From assembly GCA_910587675.1 (NCBI GenBank), contig CAJUMU010000034.1, positions 1 to 15,386 on the forward strand: a stretch of 15,386 bases of DNA. The letters are read 5' to 3'. Each line of letters begins with the position of its first letter. Within the stretch, counting starts at the first letter, position 1. Source of the stretch: an uncultured Alistipes sp. GTDB lineage: Bacteria; Bacteroidota; Bacteroidia; Bacteroidales; Rikenellaceae. Positions 7,329-14,858 of this stretch are shown piece after piece. Under the pieces are notes generated by a model. That model had not been told where the DNA came from, searched no databases, and saw nothing but the letters and a program-made list of their open reading frames with translations. A program made the translations under genes and the position numbers.

Positions 7329-7371
7329 AAAAAAAGGGGGACTCGCCCGCTTGCGGACAAGTCCCTTTTTT
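7329..7371. terminator. Bidirectional intrinsic terminator between the AraC gene and rplI
   Basis: A7G5ACT (7329-7343) pairs with AGTCCCTTTTTT (7360-7371), with two bulged G residues, around a loop that itself contains CCGC/GCGG. T-runs on both sides let it stop the AraC transcript (plus) and the ribosomal operon (minus). Confidence 0.85.
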
Positions 7372-7390
7372 GCAAGATATCGGAGATTCC

Positions 7391-7831
7391 TTACTCCTCG
7401 GCTACTACCGAGATCTTCACGACAGCCTTCACCTCGCGGTGCAACTTAACCGAAGCCTCGTACTCGCCGACGGTCTTGATGCTGTCGACGCTGATGACCT
7501 TGCGGTCTACGACGATCTCCTTCTCGGCCAGAGCCGTAGCGATGTCGGCCGAAGTGACCGAACCGAAGATCTTGCCCTCCTCGGCCTTGACCTTAACGAC
7601 CAAAGGCAGATTGGCGATCTTCTCGGCCAAAGCCTGAGCGTCGGCCAGAATCTTGGCGTCCTTGTGGGCGCGCTGCTTCAGGTTCTCGGCCAGCACCTTC
7701 TTCGCCGAAGCGGTAGCGGCCTTGGCGAAGCCCTGAGGAATCAAGTAATTGTTCGCATAACCCGGCTTCACGTTAACGATGTCGTTAGCGTAACCCAAGT
7801 TGTCCATATCTTTGATAAGTATAACTTCCAT
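7391..7831 (-). CDS. rplI: 50S ribosomal protein L9 (bL9)
   Basis: This 146-residue protein of the large ribosomal subunit has the family N-terminus MEVILIKDMDNLGYANDIVN followed by VKPGYANNYLIPQGFA (the N-terminal rRNA-binding domain). A long central helix of charged and Ala-rich residues follows, then the C-terminal domain with EEGKIFGSVTSADIATAL. Length is normal. It is the third gene of rpsF-rpsR-rplI, 19 nt after the rpsR stop, and ends just before the shared terminator. Nothing odd is seen. Confidence 0.97.
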   Translation of the reverse strand: MEVILIKDMDNLGYANDIVNVKPGYANNYLIPQGFAKAATASAKKVLAENLKQRAHKDAKILADAQALAEKIANLPLVVKVKAEEGKIFGSVTSADIATALAEKEIVVDRKVISVDSIKTVGEYEASVKLHREVKAVVKISVVAEE

Positions 7832-7850
7832 ATTGCTCTTCTCCTCTTTA

Positions 7851-8129
7851 TTATTTCATACAATCCGTTACGAAAGGCAGAATCGCGAGGTGACGCGCAC
7901 GCTTCACGGCCTGAGCCACTTTCTTCTGGTATTTCTGCGAAGTACCGGTCAGACGGCGGGGCAGAATCTTACCCTGCTCGTTGAGGAACTTCTTGAGGAA
8001 CTCGCCGTCCTTGTAATCGACATACTTGATGCCGAGCTTCTTGAAACGGCAATACTTCTTCTTCTTTACATCCACCGATACGGGATTGAGGTAACGGATC
8101 TCGCCGCTCTTTACATTCTCCTGTGCCAT
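7851..8129 (-). CDS. rpsR: 30S ribosomal protein S18 (bS18)
   Basis: The 92-residue protein of the small subunit has KKYCRFKKLGIKYVDYKD followed by the S18 core LPRRLTGTSQKYQKKVAQA and VKRARHLAILPF. It binds the ribosome next to S6, encoded immediately upstream. Its start lies 3 nt beyond the rpsF stop, consistent with translational coupling of the two partner proteins. Length and sequence are typical for Bacteroidetes. Confidence 0.97.
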   Translation of the reverse strand: MAQENVKSGEIRYLNPVSVDVKKKKYCRFKKLGIKYVDYKDGEFLKKFLNEQGKILPRRLTGTSQKYQKKVAQAVKRARHLAILPFVTDCMK

Positions 8130-8132
8130 GAT

Positions 8133-8480
8133 TTACTCCTCCTGTGATTTGTTAGCAAGTTTTGCGCGACGCTTGGCCGAATACTCCACGGCGAACTTGT
8201 CCTGCTTGAAAGTTAAGAAACGAATGATGCGCTCGTCGCGGCGGTAGCCGGTCTCCAGCGTGTTGATGATAGAACCTTCACCGGTGAACTCCACGAGGAA
8301 ATAAAATCCGGTAGTCTTCTTCTGAATGGGATAAGCGAGCTTCTTGAGGCCCCAGCTCTCCGCATTCACGATCTGACCGCCGTTCTCGGTGATGATGCCT
8401 TGGAATTTGTCAGCAACCTCCTTTACCTGAGCATCCGAAAGGACGGGAGTGACAATGAAAACGGTTTCGTAATTGTTCAT
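8133..8480 (-). CDS. rpsF: 30S ribosomal protein S6 (bS6)
   Basis: This 115-residue small-subunit protein has the start MNNYETVFIVTPVLSDAQV, then AESWGLKKLAYPIQKKTTGF and VEFTGEG, and the typical RRDERIIRFLTF near the end. It forms a heterodimer with S18 on the 30S platform. It is the first gene of rpsF-rpsR-rplI and has a clear promoter at 8550-8520, giving a leader of about 33 nt. No ssb or priB homologue is inserted in the operon, as is usual in Bacteroidetes. Confidence 0.97.
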   Translation of the reverse strand: MNNYETVFIVTPVLSDAQVKEVADKFQGIITENGGQIVNAESWGLKKLAYPIQKKTTGFYFLVEFTGEGSIINTLETGYRRDERIIRFLTFKQDKFAVEYSAKRRAKLANKSQEE

Positions 8481-8519
8481 AATACAATCGATTAAATATT
8501 TGTGTGCTGTTTAGCGGTG

Positions 8520-8550
8520 CAAATGTACTAATTTTTTGCGGAAAAAGAAA
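8520..8550 (-). promoter_or_regulatory. Promoter of the rpsF-rpsR-rplI operon
   Basis: The minus strand has TTTC (8550-8547), a 19-nt spacer and TACATTTG (8527-8520). The -7 element is perfect and -33 has one mismatch. The start is expected near 8514. It lies back to back with the promoter of the LtaS-like gene. Confidence 0.7.
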
Positions 8551-8592
8551 TTTTCCCCGAAAAATTCGCTGCGCATTCCGTTAATTATTCAC

Positions 8593-8600
8593 TACCTTTG
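8593..8600 (+). promoter_or_regulatory. -7 promoter box of the LtaS-like gene
   Basis: TACCTTTG is a perfect TAnnTTTG, with a start at about 8606 and a leader of about 17 nt to the ATG at 8623. The -33 region is weak. It excludes the longer frame opening at 8536 as the native start. It probably drives the whole run through 13418. Confidence 0.6.
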
Positions 8601-8622
8601 CAAGCGGTCAATACGTCGTAAA

Positions 8623-10470
8623 ATGTTTCGTAAATTCACGCTCGCAGCATTGTCGTACATCGTCACTGTGGCGCTCATGGCGCTGCAAAAGCCGCTGTTT
8701 CTGCTGTGGTACGCCCCTCGCGCCGCTGAGGCGACGGCCGCGGAGCTGGCCGCAGTCTCGCTGCACGGCCTACTGCTCGACTCCACCACAGCGGGCTATA
8801 TCGCCGTCGCGCCTTGGCTGCTGATGCTCGCCGCGGCGTGGATCCCCGTGCCCGAACGGGCGATGCGCCGCATGCTCGACACCTATTTCATAATTATATC
8901 GGTCATCGTCGCGCTTATCGTGAGCGTCGACATGGGGCTGTTCCGGTACTGGGATTTCCGTCTGGACAGCACGGTGCTGCTCTACCTCCGAACGCCCAAA
9001 GAGGCCGCCGCCAGTGTCACGGCCGCCGACATGTGGCCCGCGCTCGCGTTATTCGTCGCATACGGCGCGACGATGATCGCGGCATACCTCCCCTTGAGCA
9101 AGATATATCGCGCGGAGCGCGCGAGCCTCGGCCGCCGCGCGGTGTCGTCGCTCGCGATGCTCCTCCTAGGCGGACTGCTGTTTCTGGCCATCCGCGGCGG
9201 CACGAGCACCGCGCCCGCCAACGTAAGCAAGGTATACTTCAGCGACAATATGTTTCTGAATCAGGCCGCGACCAACCCCGTCTTCTCGTTCCTCGCCTCG
9301 GCGGCGAGCCCCGAACTCGCGGCCGACGACTACCGCTACTTCTCCGACGCGGAGCGCGAACGTATATTCGGCTCGCTGCGCGGCGGACACGCCGCAACGG
9401 CCCATACCACGCACGTACTCGCCACCCGCCGACCGAATGTAGTGTTGGTTCTTCTGGAGAGCTTCGGCCGCACCGTGACCGACGCGGTGATCGATGGCGA
9501 CAGCGTGACCCCGAATCTGGCCCGCGCCGCCCGCGAAGGGATACGGTTCGACAACATGATCGCAAACTCGTTCCGCACCGACCGCGGACAAGCTGCCGTC
9601 ATGAGCGGATTTCCCGCCCATCCCGTGGTCTCGATAATGAAGAACCCCAACAAGGCCCACACCTTGCCCGCCATAGCACGCTCGCTTCGCCGCGAGGGCT
9701 ACACGACGACTTTCACATACGGCGGCGACGCCGATTTCACCAATACGATGTCGTATCTGTACGGCACGGGGATAGAGCGTGTGACCGACCAACGCGACCT
9801 GCGCTTCGACGCCCCGACCGCCAAATGGGGCTATGCCGACGACGTGGTTTGCGACTACTTCGCGGGCGAGGTGCTCGAACTCGCGGCCGAGGGACGCCCG
9901 TTCTTCGCTACCCTGCTTACGCTCAGTTCGCACGAACCGTTCGACGTGCCGTACGAGCGCTTCGAAAACCGCATACTCAACGCCGCGGCCTTCACCGACC
10001 GATGCGTCGGACAGATGCTCGACCGCTGGCGTCGCTCTTCGGCGTGGGACGACATGCTGGTAATACTCGTCGCCGACCACGGCATAGCCTATCCCGACAA
10101 TTTGCAGATCGGGGAGCTCGCCCGCCAACGCATCCCCATGATCTGGACGGGCGGTGCGGTGCGCGAACCGATGGAGATCGACACCTATGCCTCGCAGATC
10201 GATCTGGCCCCGACACTCCTCGCGCAGATGGACATCGACCGCAGCGAGTTCGTTTACGGCACGGACATATTCGACCCGTCGGAACCCCACTTCGGATTCT
10301 GGACATTCAACAACGCGTTCGGCATGATAGACGGGGGGGGGTACGTCGTCTACAACTGCACCGCCGACGCCGTGACCGACTCCGCGGGCGACGCGAATAC
10401 CATCGAACGCCTCGCCGAACATGGAAAAGCCATAGTGCAGACCCTGCACGACGATATCCGACAACGATAA
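8623..10470 (+). CDS. LtaS-like membrane sulfatase-fold phosphotransferase
   Basis: The 615-residue protein has about five N-terminal membrane helices (roughly residues 1-200, beginning MFRKFTLAALSYIVTVALMA) and a large extracytoplasmic alkaline-phosphatase-superfamily domain. Visible LtaS-type residues are E279 in VLLESFG (metal), the likely nucleophile T319 in NSFRTDRG, H437 in SSHEPF, and D485/H486 in VADHG. LtaS enzymes move phosphoglycerol from phosphatidylglycerol. Bacteroidetes lack classical lipoteichoic acid, so the acceptor here is unknown and a polysaccharide or lipid-modifying role is inference. The start at 8623 fits the promoter at 8593-8600. A run of nine G at 10333-10341 encodes Gly571-573 and could slip. 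The ABC importer genes follow after 13 nt. Confidence 0.85.
   Translation: MFRKFTLAALSYIVTVALMALQKPLFLLWYAPRAAEATAAELAAVSLHGLLLDSTTAGYIAVAPWLLMLAAAWIPVPERAMRRMLDTYFIIISVIVALIVSVDMGLFRYWDFRLDSTVLLYLRTPKEAAASVTAADMWPALALFVAYGATMIAAYLPLSKIYRAERASLGRRAVSSLAMLLLGGLLFLAIRGGTSTAPANVSKVYFSDNMFLNQAATNPVFSFLASAASPELAADDYRYFSDAERERIFGSLRGGHAATAHTTHVLATRRPNVVLVLLESFGRTVTDAVIDGDSVTPNLARAAREGIRFDNMIANSFRTDRGQAAVMSGFPAHPVVSIMKNPNKAHTLPAIARSLRREGYTTTFTYGGDADFTNTMSYLYGTGIERVTDQRDLRFDAPTAKWGYADDVVCDYFAGEVLELAAEGRPFFATLLTLSSHEPFDVPYERFENRILNAAAFTDRCVGQMLDRWRRSSAWDDMLVILVADHGIAYPDNLQIGELARQRIPMIWTGGAVREPMEIDTYASQIDLAPTLLAQMDIDRSEFVYGTDIFDPSEPHFGFWTFNNAFGMIDGGGYVVYNCTADAVTDSAGDANTIERLAEHGKAIVQTLHDDIRQR
10333..10341 (+). 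repeat. G9 homopolymer inside the LtaS-like gene
   Basis: Nine consecutive G encode three Gly codons (571-573 of 615). Loss of one G would bring a stop at 10373-10375, removing about 32 residues. Gain of one G would shift to a frame open to 10485-10487, ending across the start of the next gene as ATGA. The intact frame is present here. Confidence 0.9.
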
Positions 10471-10483
10471 AGGCCCGCAAAGC

Positions 10484-11620
10484 ATGAAACGAATATTCGC
10501 AATACTGCCGCTCGTCGCCGCGCTCCTCTTCGGGTGCCGACCGACTGCCGAAGCCAACCTCGACGACTTCACCGAAACGCTCTACAAGCCCCGCCACGCC
10601 TCGGGGTTCGAGATCCTCGGCCGTCCCGACGGCAAATCGACGCTCATACGCATCACCGACCCGTGGCAGGGGGCCGAGGGGATCGGCCGCAGCCTGCTCA
10701 TCGACCGCGACGGCGACATAGAGACAGCCGCCACGCCCGAGCTGCAACGCATCGAAGGCGACGCGCAACGGATCGTCTGCATGTCGTCGAGCTACATAGC
10801 CATGCTCTCGGCCATCGGCCGAACCGACTGCGTGGTCGGCGTGTCGGGCATAGACTTCATCTCCGACCCGCATATAGCCGCCGCGCGCGACAAGGTGGGC
10901 GACGTGGGATACGACTCCAACATAGATTACGAGCTGCTGACGGCCCTGCGACCCGATCTGGTGCTGGTGTACGGCATCGCCGCGTCGAGCGGCATGGAGA
11001 CCAAACTCCTCGAACTGAATATTCCCTACCTCTACATGGGCGAATACATCGAGCAATCGCCGCTCGGCAAGGCCGAATGGCTCGTCGCGCTGGCCGAGGC
11101 GGTCGGTTGCCGCGACAAGGGCGAAAGCGCGTTCCGTCCTATCGAGGAGCGGTACGAGGCGTTGAAAAAGAGGGTCGCCGAAACCGTTCTCGACGCCCCG
11201 TCGGCAATGCTCAACACCCCTTACGGCGATTCGTGGTTCATGGCCCCCTCGGGCAGCTGCATGGCGCGTCTGATAGCCGACGCGGGCGGACATTACATAT
11301 ATACCGCCAACGACACCAACAGCTCGCTGCCGATCGACCTCGAGCAGGCCGCCGTGCTCACCTCGCAGGCCGATATGTGGCTCAACGCGCAGGTCGCGAC
11401 GCTCGCCGACCTCGAGCGGCGTTTTCCCAAATTCGCCGACGCGCGTTGCGTGCGCAACGGTTACGTATACAACTGCGACCGCCGCGCCGACCCCGCGGGC
11501 GGCAACGACTTCTGGGAGTCGGGCGTGGTGCGGCCCGATCTCGTGCTGCGCGACTTGGTGAAGATTTTCCACCCCGAACTCGTCGACGAGGAGTTCGTAT
11601 ACTACCGCAAAATAGAATAA
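10484..11620 (+). CDS. ABC transporter substrate-binding lipoprotein, iron-complex/cobalamin type (FecB/BtuF-like)
   Basis: The 378-residue precursor has a lipoprotein signal ending in the lipobox LLFGC (Cys18). The mature protein has an N-terminal segment (TLIRITDPWQGAEGIGRSLL) before the periplasmic-binding core, as in many Bacteroidetes members. The core has IVCMSSSYIAMLSAIG followed by DCVVGVSGIDF, a long linking helix around residues 205-235, and a second lobe with WFMAPSGSCMARLIADAGG. It should be anchored in the periplasm and hand a chelated metal compound (siderophore, haem or corrinoid) to the permease encoded next. The substrate cannot be read from the sequence, and no TonB receptor is nearby. 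It begins 13 nt after the LtaS-like gene and ends 6 nt before the permease start. Confidence 0.88.
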   Translation: MKRIFAILPLVAALLFGCRPTAEANLDDFTETLYKPRHASGFEILGRPDGKSTLIRITDPWQGAEGIGRSLLIDRDGDIETAATPELQRIEGDAQRIVCMSSSYIAMLSAIGRTDCVVGVSGIDFISDPHIAAARDKVGDVGYDSNIDYELLTALRPDLVLVYGIAASSGMETKLLELNIPYLYMGEYIEQSPLGKAEWLVALAEAVGCRDKGESAFRPIEERYEALKKRVAETVLDAPSAMLNTPYGDSWFMAPSGSCMARLIADAGGHYIYTANDTNSSLPIDLEQAAVLTSQADMWLNAQVATLADLERRFPKFADARCVRNGYVYNCDRRADPAGGNDFWESGVVRPDLVLRDLVKIFHPELVDEEFVYYRKIE

Positions 11621-11626
11621 CTCGGC

Positions 11627-12631
11627 ATGAAATCACGCTCGGCCATACTCTTTTCGTCGCTGTCGCTGCTCACCGCCGCGCTTTTCGTCGCCGACCTCGC
11701 CGTAGGATCGGTCAACATCCCGCCGCACGAGGTTTGGGCCGCGCTCACTGGCGGCGCATGCGACCCCGTGACGGCCAAAATCGTCCTCGACATACGCCTC
11801 ATGAAGGCCGTGGTGGCTCTGCTGGCGGGAATGTCGCTGGCCGTAAGCGGATTGTTGATGCAGACCCTTTTCCGCAACCCTTTGGCGGGACCGTACGTTC
11901 TCGGCGTAAGCTCGGGCGCGAGTCTCGGCGTGGCGATCTTCATCCTCGGAGCTCCGATGGCGGGTCTCGTCGGACGGTCGTGGTTCTCGGCCTTGGGAAT
12001 CGCGGGGGCGGCGTGGGTCGGATCGGCCGCGACACTCGCAGCCGTGGCGGCCGTGAGTCGCCGCATAAAGGATATAATGGTGATTCTCATTCTGGGAATG
12101 ATGATAAGTTCGGCCGTGAGCGCCGTGGTGCAGATCCTGCAATACCTGAGCAACGAAGAGTCGCTGAAGAGCTTCGTGGTGTGGACCATGGGATCGCTCG
12201 GCGACGTCACCTCCGCGCAGCTCTCGCTGGCCGCGCCCGCCGTCGCCGCGGGCTTGGCGATATCCGTCGCCGTCATAAAACCGCTCAATATGCTGCTGCT
12301 GGGCGAGTCGTACGCCCGCACGATGGGACTCGACGTGAGGCGCACGCGCTCGCTCATCCTGCTCGCCACCACGCTGCTGGCGGGAACCGTTACCGCTTTC
12401 TGCGGCCCGATAGGATTCATCGGACTCGCTATCCCCCACGTCGCCCGCATAGCGTTCCGCAACGCCGACCATCGCGTGCTCGTGCCTGCCGCAGCTTTGG
12501 CGGGCGCCGCGTCGCTGCTGGCGTGCGACATAGTGTCGAAGCTGCTCGCGCTGCCCGTCAACACCATAACGGCCCTTATGGGCATACCGATAGTGGTATG
12601 GGTGGTCGTCAGGAACAAAAACATAGTATAG
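11627..12631 (+). CDS. FecCD-family ABC transporter permease
   Basis: The 334-residue inner-membrane protein has about ten hydrophobic segments. Typical FecCD/BtuC markers are ILDIRLMKAVVALLAGMSLA followed by VSGLLMQTLFRNPLAGPYVL (the conserved GxxxQxxxRNPLAxPxxLG region), CGPIGFIGLAIPHVAR (the loop contacting the ATPase), and the ending LPVNTITALMGIPIVVWVVV. It would form a homodimeric channel with the ATPase encoded 7 nt downstream and receive substrate from the upstream lipoprotein. Length is normal. The class is iron-siderophore, haem or cobalamin uptake; a finer assignment is not possible here. Confidence 0.95.
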   Translation: MKSRSAILFSSLSLLTAALFVADLAVGSVNIPPHEVWAALTGGACDPVTAKIVLDIRLMKAVVALLAGMSLAVSGLLMQTLFRNPLAGPYVLGVSSGASLGVAIFILGAPMAGLVGRSWFSALGIAGAAWVGSAATLAAVAAVSRRIKDIMVILILGMMISSAVSAVVQILQYLSNEESLKSFVVWTMGSLGDVTSAQLSLAAPAVAAGLAISVAVIKPLNMLLLGESYARTMGLDVRRTRSLILLATTLLAGTVTAFCGPIGFIGLAIPHVARIAFRNADHRVLVPAAALAGAASLLACDIVSKLLALPVNTITALMGIPIVVWVVVRNKNIV

Positions 12632-12638
12632 CCACGCC

Positions 12639-13418
12639 ATGATACGTCTCGAAAATCTGACCCTCGCATACGGCAGCCGCACGCTCATCCGCGACGTGAC
12701 GGCCGCGATGCCGCGCGGTCGCCTCACGGCCCTCGTCGGCCGCAACGGCACGGGCAAGAGCACCCTGCTGCGAGCCATAGCGGGCTTGGGCGAAGCGGCG
12801 GCGGGCCGCATCCTGCTCGACGGCCGCGCGGTCGAGAGCCTCTCCCCCGCCGAAACGGCCGCCACCGTCGCGCTCGTCACCACCGACAAGGTGCGCATAG
12901 CCGATCTGCGATGCCGCGACGTGGTCGCGCTCGGGCGCGCGCCCTACACCAACTGGATCGGGCGCATGCAGGCGGCCGACCGCGAGATAGTCGAACGCTC
13001 GCTCGCCCTCGTCGGCATGGAGGATTACGCCGACAAGACGATGGACCGCATGTCCGACGGCGAGTGCCAGCGTATAATGATCGCCCGCGCGCTGGCGCAG
13101 CAGACGCCCGTAATGCTGCTCGACGAGCCGACGGCCTTTCTCGACATGCCCAATCGTTACGAGCTCTGCACCTTGCTGCGCCGACTCGCCCGCGAGGAGA
13201 ACAAATGCGTCCTTTTTTCGACGCACGAACTCGATATAGCCCTCGCCCTATGCGACGACATCGCACTGATCTCGCCGCCCGATTTGCGGCACATGCCCAC
13301 CGACGAAATGGTCCGCAGCGGTTGCATCGAACGCCTCTTCACGGGCGACACCGTCGCCTTCGACCCCGTGACCCGCAACATCATCGTGCGGGATAGAAAT
13401 AACGATCGAACGAGTTGA
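12639..13418 (+). CDS. FecE/BtuD-like ABC transporter ATP-binding protein
   Basis: The 259-residue cytoplasmic ATPase contains Walker A GRNGTGKSTLL near residues 36-46, a signature motif in the form MSDGECQRIMIARALAQ in place of the textbook LSGGQ, Walker B VMLLDEPTAFLD, and the H-loop His in LFSTHELDIAL. The usual Q-loop Gln is not obvious: the segment reads VTTDKVRIADLRCRDVVALG, and a similar VTT(D/E) form is recalled for other Bacteroidetes members. It powers the importer with the two preceding genes. The stop codon (13416-13418) overlaps the -33 element proposed for the next gene. Length is typical. Confidence 0.95.
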   Translation: MIRLENLTLAYGSRTLIRDVTAAMPRGRLTALVGRNGTGKSTLLRAIAGLGEAAAGRILLDGRAVESLSPAETAATVALVTTDKVRIADLRCRDVVALGRAPYTNWIGRMQAADREIVERSLALVGMEDYADKTMDRMSDGECQRIMIARALAQQTPVMLLDEPTAFLDMPNRYELCTLLRRLAREENKCVLFSTHELDIALALCDDIALISPPDLRHMPTDEMVRSGCIERLFTGDTVAFDPVTRNIIVRDRNNDRTS

Positions 13419-13445
13419 CACTTTGAAAATGGTTTACTATTTTTG
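13414..13445 (+). promoter_or_regulatory. Promoter of the cysteine desulfidase gene
   Basis: GTTG (13414-13417), a 20-nt spacer and TATTTTTG (13438-13445) form a good TTTG/TAnnTTTG promoter. The -33 element overlaps the stop codon of the ATPase gene. The start is expected near 13451, leaving a leader of about 15 nt. Confidence 0.65.
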
Positions 13446-13467
13446 TGTTGCAAAAACTGTAAACCAT
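13429..13467. repeat. 39-nt inverted repeat spanning the -7 box and start codon of the desulfidase gene
   Basis: Outer arms ATGGTTTAC (13429-13437) and GTAAACCAT (13459-13467) are perfect. Inner arms TTTTTG (13440-13445) and CAAAAA (13451-13456) are also perfect, with a TGTTG loop and only a 2 x 2 mismatch between the stems. The left half contains the -7 box; the right half ends with the first two bases of the ATG. It may be an operator or a start-hiding hairpin in read-through mRNA. Confidence 0.8.
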
Positions 13468-14752
13468 GTTATCTAAAACCGAACGCGACGCCGTCATAGC
13501 CCTCATAAAACGCGAAGTGGTCCCCGCAATAGGATGCACCGAACCCATCGCCGTCGCCTTGTGCGTGGCGCGCGCCTGCGAATTGCTCGGGTCGCGCCCC
13601 GAAAAGATCGAAGTGCGCTTGAGCGCGAACATTCTCAAAAACGCAATGGGTGTCGGCATCCCGGGAACGGGAATGATCGGCTTGCCCATCGCCATCGCGC
13701 TGGGCGCTCTGGTCGGACGCTCGGAATACGGACTCGAAGTGCTGAAAGATGCCGACGCGGAGGCCGTCGAGCAGGGTAAAAAATATATAGCCGAAAAGCG
13801 GATCTCGGTCGATCTCAAAAAGGATATCGAAGAAAAACTCTACATCGAAGCCGAAGTCTCGGGCGGCGCGCATCGCGCCACGGCCGTAATCGCGGGCGGC
13901 CACACCAATTTCGTCTATCTGCGGCTCGACGACGAAGTAATCGAGGATTCGCGAACGGACGGCGGCGAGAGCGAGGGCGACGACGATGTGCATCTCACCC
14001 TGCGTCGCGTTTACGATTTCGCCATGACAACTCCGACCGACGATCTGAAGTTCATTCTCGAAGCGCGACGGCTCAACAAATCGGCGGCCGAACAGGCGTT
14101 TCGCACCGATTACGGCCACTCTTTGGGCAAGACGCTGCGCGGCGAACGCGAAATAAAGCTGCTCGGCGACAGCATATTCTCCCGCATCATATCCTATACC
14201 GCCGCCGCGTGCGACGCCCGCATGGCAGGCGCCATGATTCCCGTCATGAGCAACTCGGGCAGCGGCAACCAAGGCATCACGGCGACCCTGCCCGTGGTGG
14301 TCTACGGCGAGGAGTGCGGAGCGACGGAGGAGCGAATGATTCGGGCGTTGACGCTCAGCCATCTGACGGTCATATACATCAAGCAGAGTCTGGGCCGCCT
14401 ATCGGCGTTGTGCGGCTGCGTCGTCGCAGCCTCGGGGTCGAGTTGCGGCATAACGTATCTTATGGGCGGAGGTTACGACGAGATCGCCATGGCCGTCAAA
14501 AACATGATTGCCAACCTGACGGGCATGATTTGCGACGGCGCCAAACCCAGTTGCGCGCTGAAGCTGGCGAGCGGAGTATCGACAGCGGTGCTTTCGGCCA
14601 TGATGGCGATGGAGCATCGTTGCGTGTCGAAACTGGAGGGAATAATCGACGAAGATGTCGACAAGTGCATACGCAACCTCACCGCCATCGGTCGCGACGG
14701 CATGAACGAAACCGACGAACTTATTCTGAAAATCATGACGGACAAATGTTGA
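13466..14752 (+). CDS. cyuA: L-cysteine desulfidase family protein (UPF0597, CyuA/YhaM-like)
   Basis: The 428-residue cytoplasmic protein belongs to the family that breaks cysteine into sulfide, ammonia and pyruvate using an Fe-S cluster, not PLP. It is related to the alpha chain of Fe-S serine dehydratases. The N-terminal AIGCTEPIAVAL (Cys24), MSNSGSGNQGITATLPV and the Cys-bearing segments SALCGCVVAASGSSCGITYL and MICDGAKPSCALK are the family hallmarks; several of these Cys residues should hold the cluster. Length is as expected. It follows the importer ATPase gene by 47 nt but has its own promoter and a hairpin over its start. The exact substrate could be cysteine or serine; the symbol is given at family level. 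Confidence 0.88.
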   Translation: MLSKTERDAVIALIKREVVPAIGCTEPIAVALCVARACELLGSRPEKIEVRLSANILKNAMGVGIPGTGMIGLPIAIALGALVGRSEYGLEVLKDADAEAVEQGKKYIAEKRISVDLKKDIEEKLYIEAEVSGGAHRATAVIAGGHTNFVYLRLDDEVIEDSRTDGGESEGDDDVHLTLRRVYDFAMTTPTDDLKFILEARRLNKSAAEQAFRTDYGHSLGKTLRGEREIKLLGDSIFSRIISYTAAACDARMAGAMIPVMSNSGSGNQGITATLPVVVYGEECGATEERMIRALTLSHLTVIYIKQSLGRLSALCGCVVAASGSSCGITYLMGGGYDEIAMAVKNMIANLTGMICDGAKPSCALKLASGVSTAVLSAMMAMEHRCVSKLEGIIDEDVDKCIRNLTAIGRDGMNETDELILKIMTDKC

Positions 14753-14845
14753 TTGCACGGAATGTCGGTAATTCCCGATGTGATATTTCTTCGATTATCG
14801 GATCGCGTTTTGCAATCGAATCATCGTCGGTAAAAAAATTTTTGC

Positions 14846-14853
14846 TATATTTG
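14846..14853 (+). promoter_or_regulatory. -7 promoter box before the candidate ncRNA
   Basis: TATATTTG is a perfect TAnnTTTG, followed by a start expected near 14859. No convincing -33 TTTG lies 19-21 nt upstream. No protein gene follows within the next 500 nt, which points to an RNA product. Confidence 0.5.
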
Positions 14854-14858
14854 CAGTC

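Noticed and set aside
8481..8513. A ribosomal-protein autoregulatory leader before rpsF
   Set aside because: The leader is only about 33 nt with a 3-bp hairpin (GCT/AGC), too little to support the known S6:S18-binding element.
10534..12642. A 702-codon plus-strand frame across the importer genes
   Set aside because: It is the shifted frame of the binding protein and permease genes, Arg-rich and without motifs. The true frames carry a lipobox and FecCD signatures.
13429..13467. The dyad before the desulfidase gene as a terminator of the importer operon
   Set aside because: The stem is AT-rich and followed by TTATCTAAAACC with no U-run; promoter and start-codon overlap explain it better.
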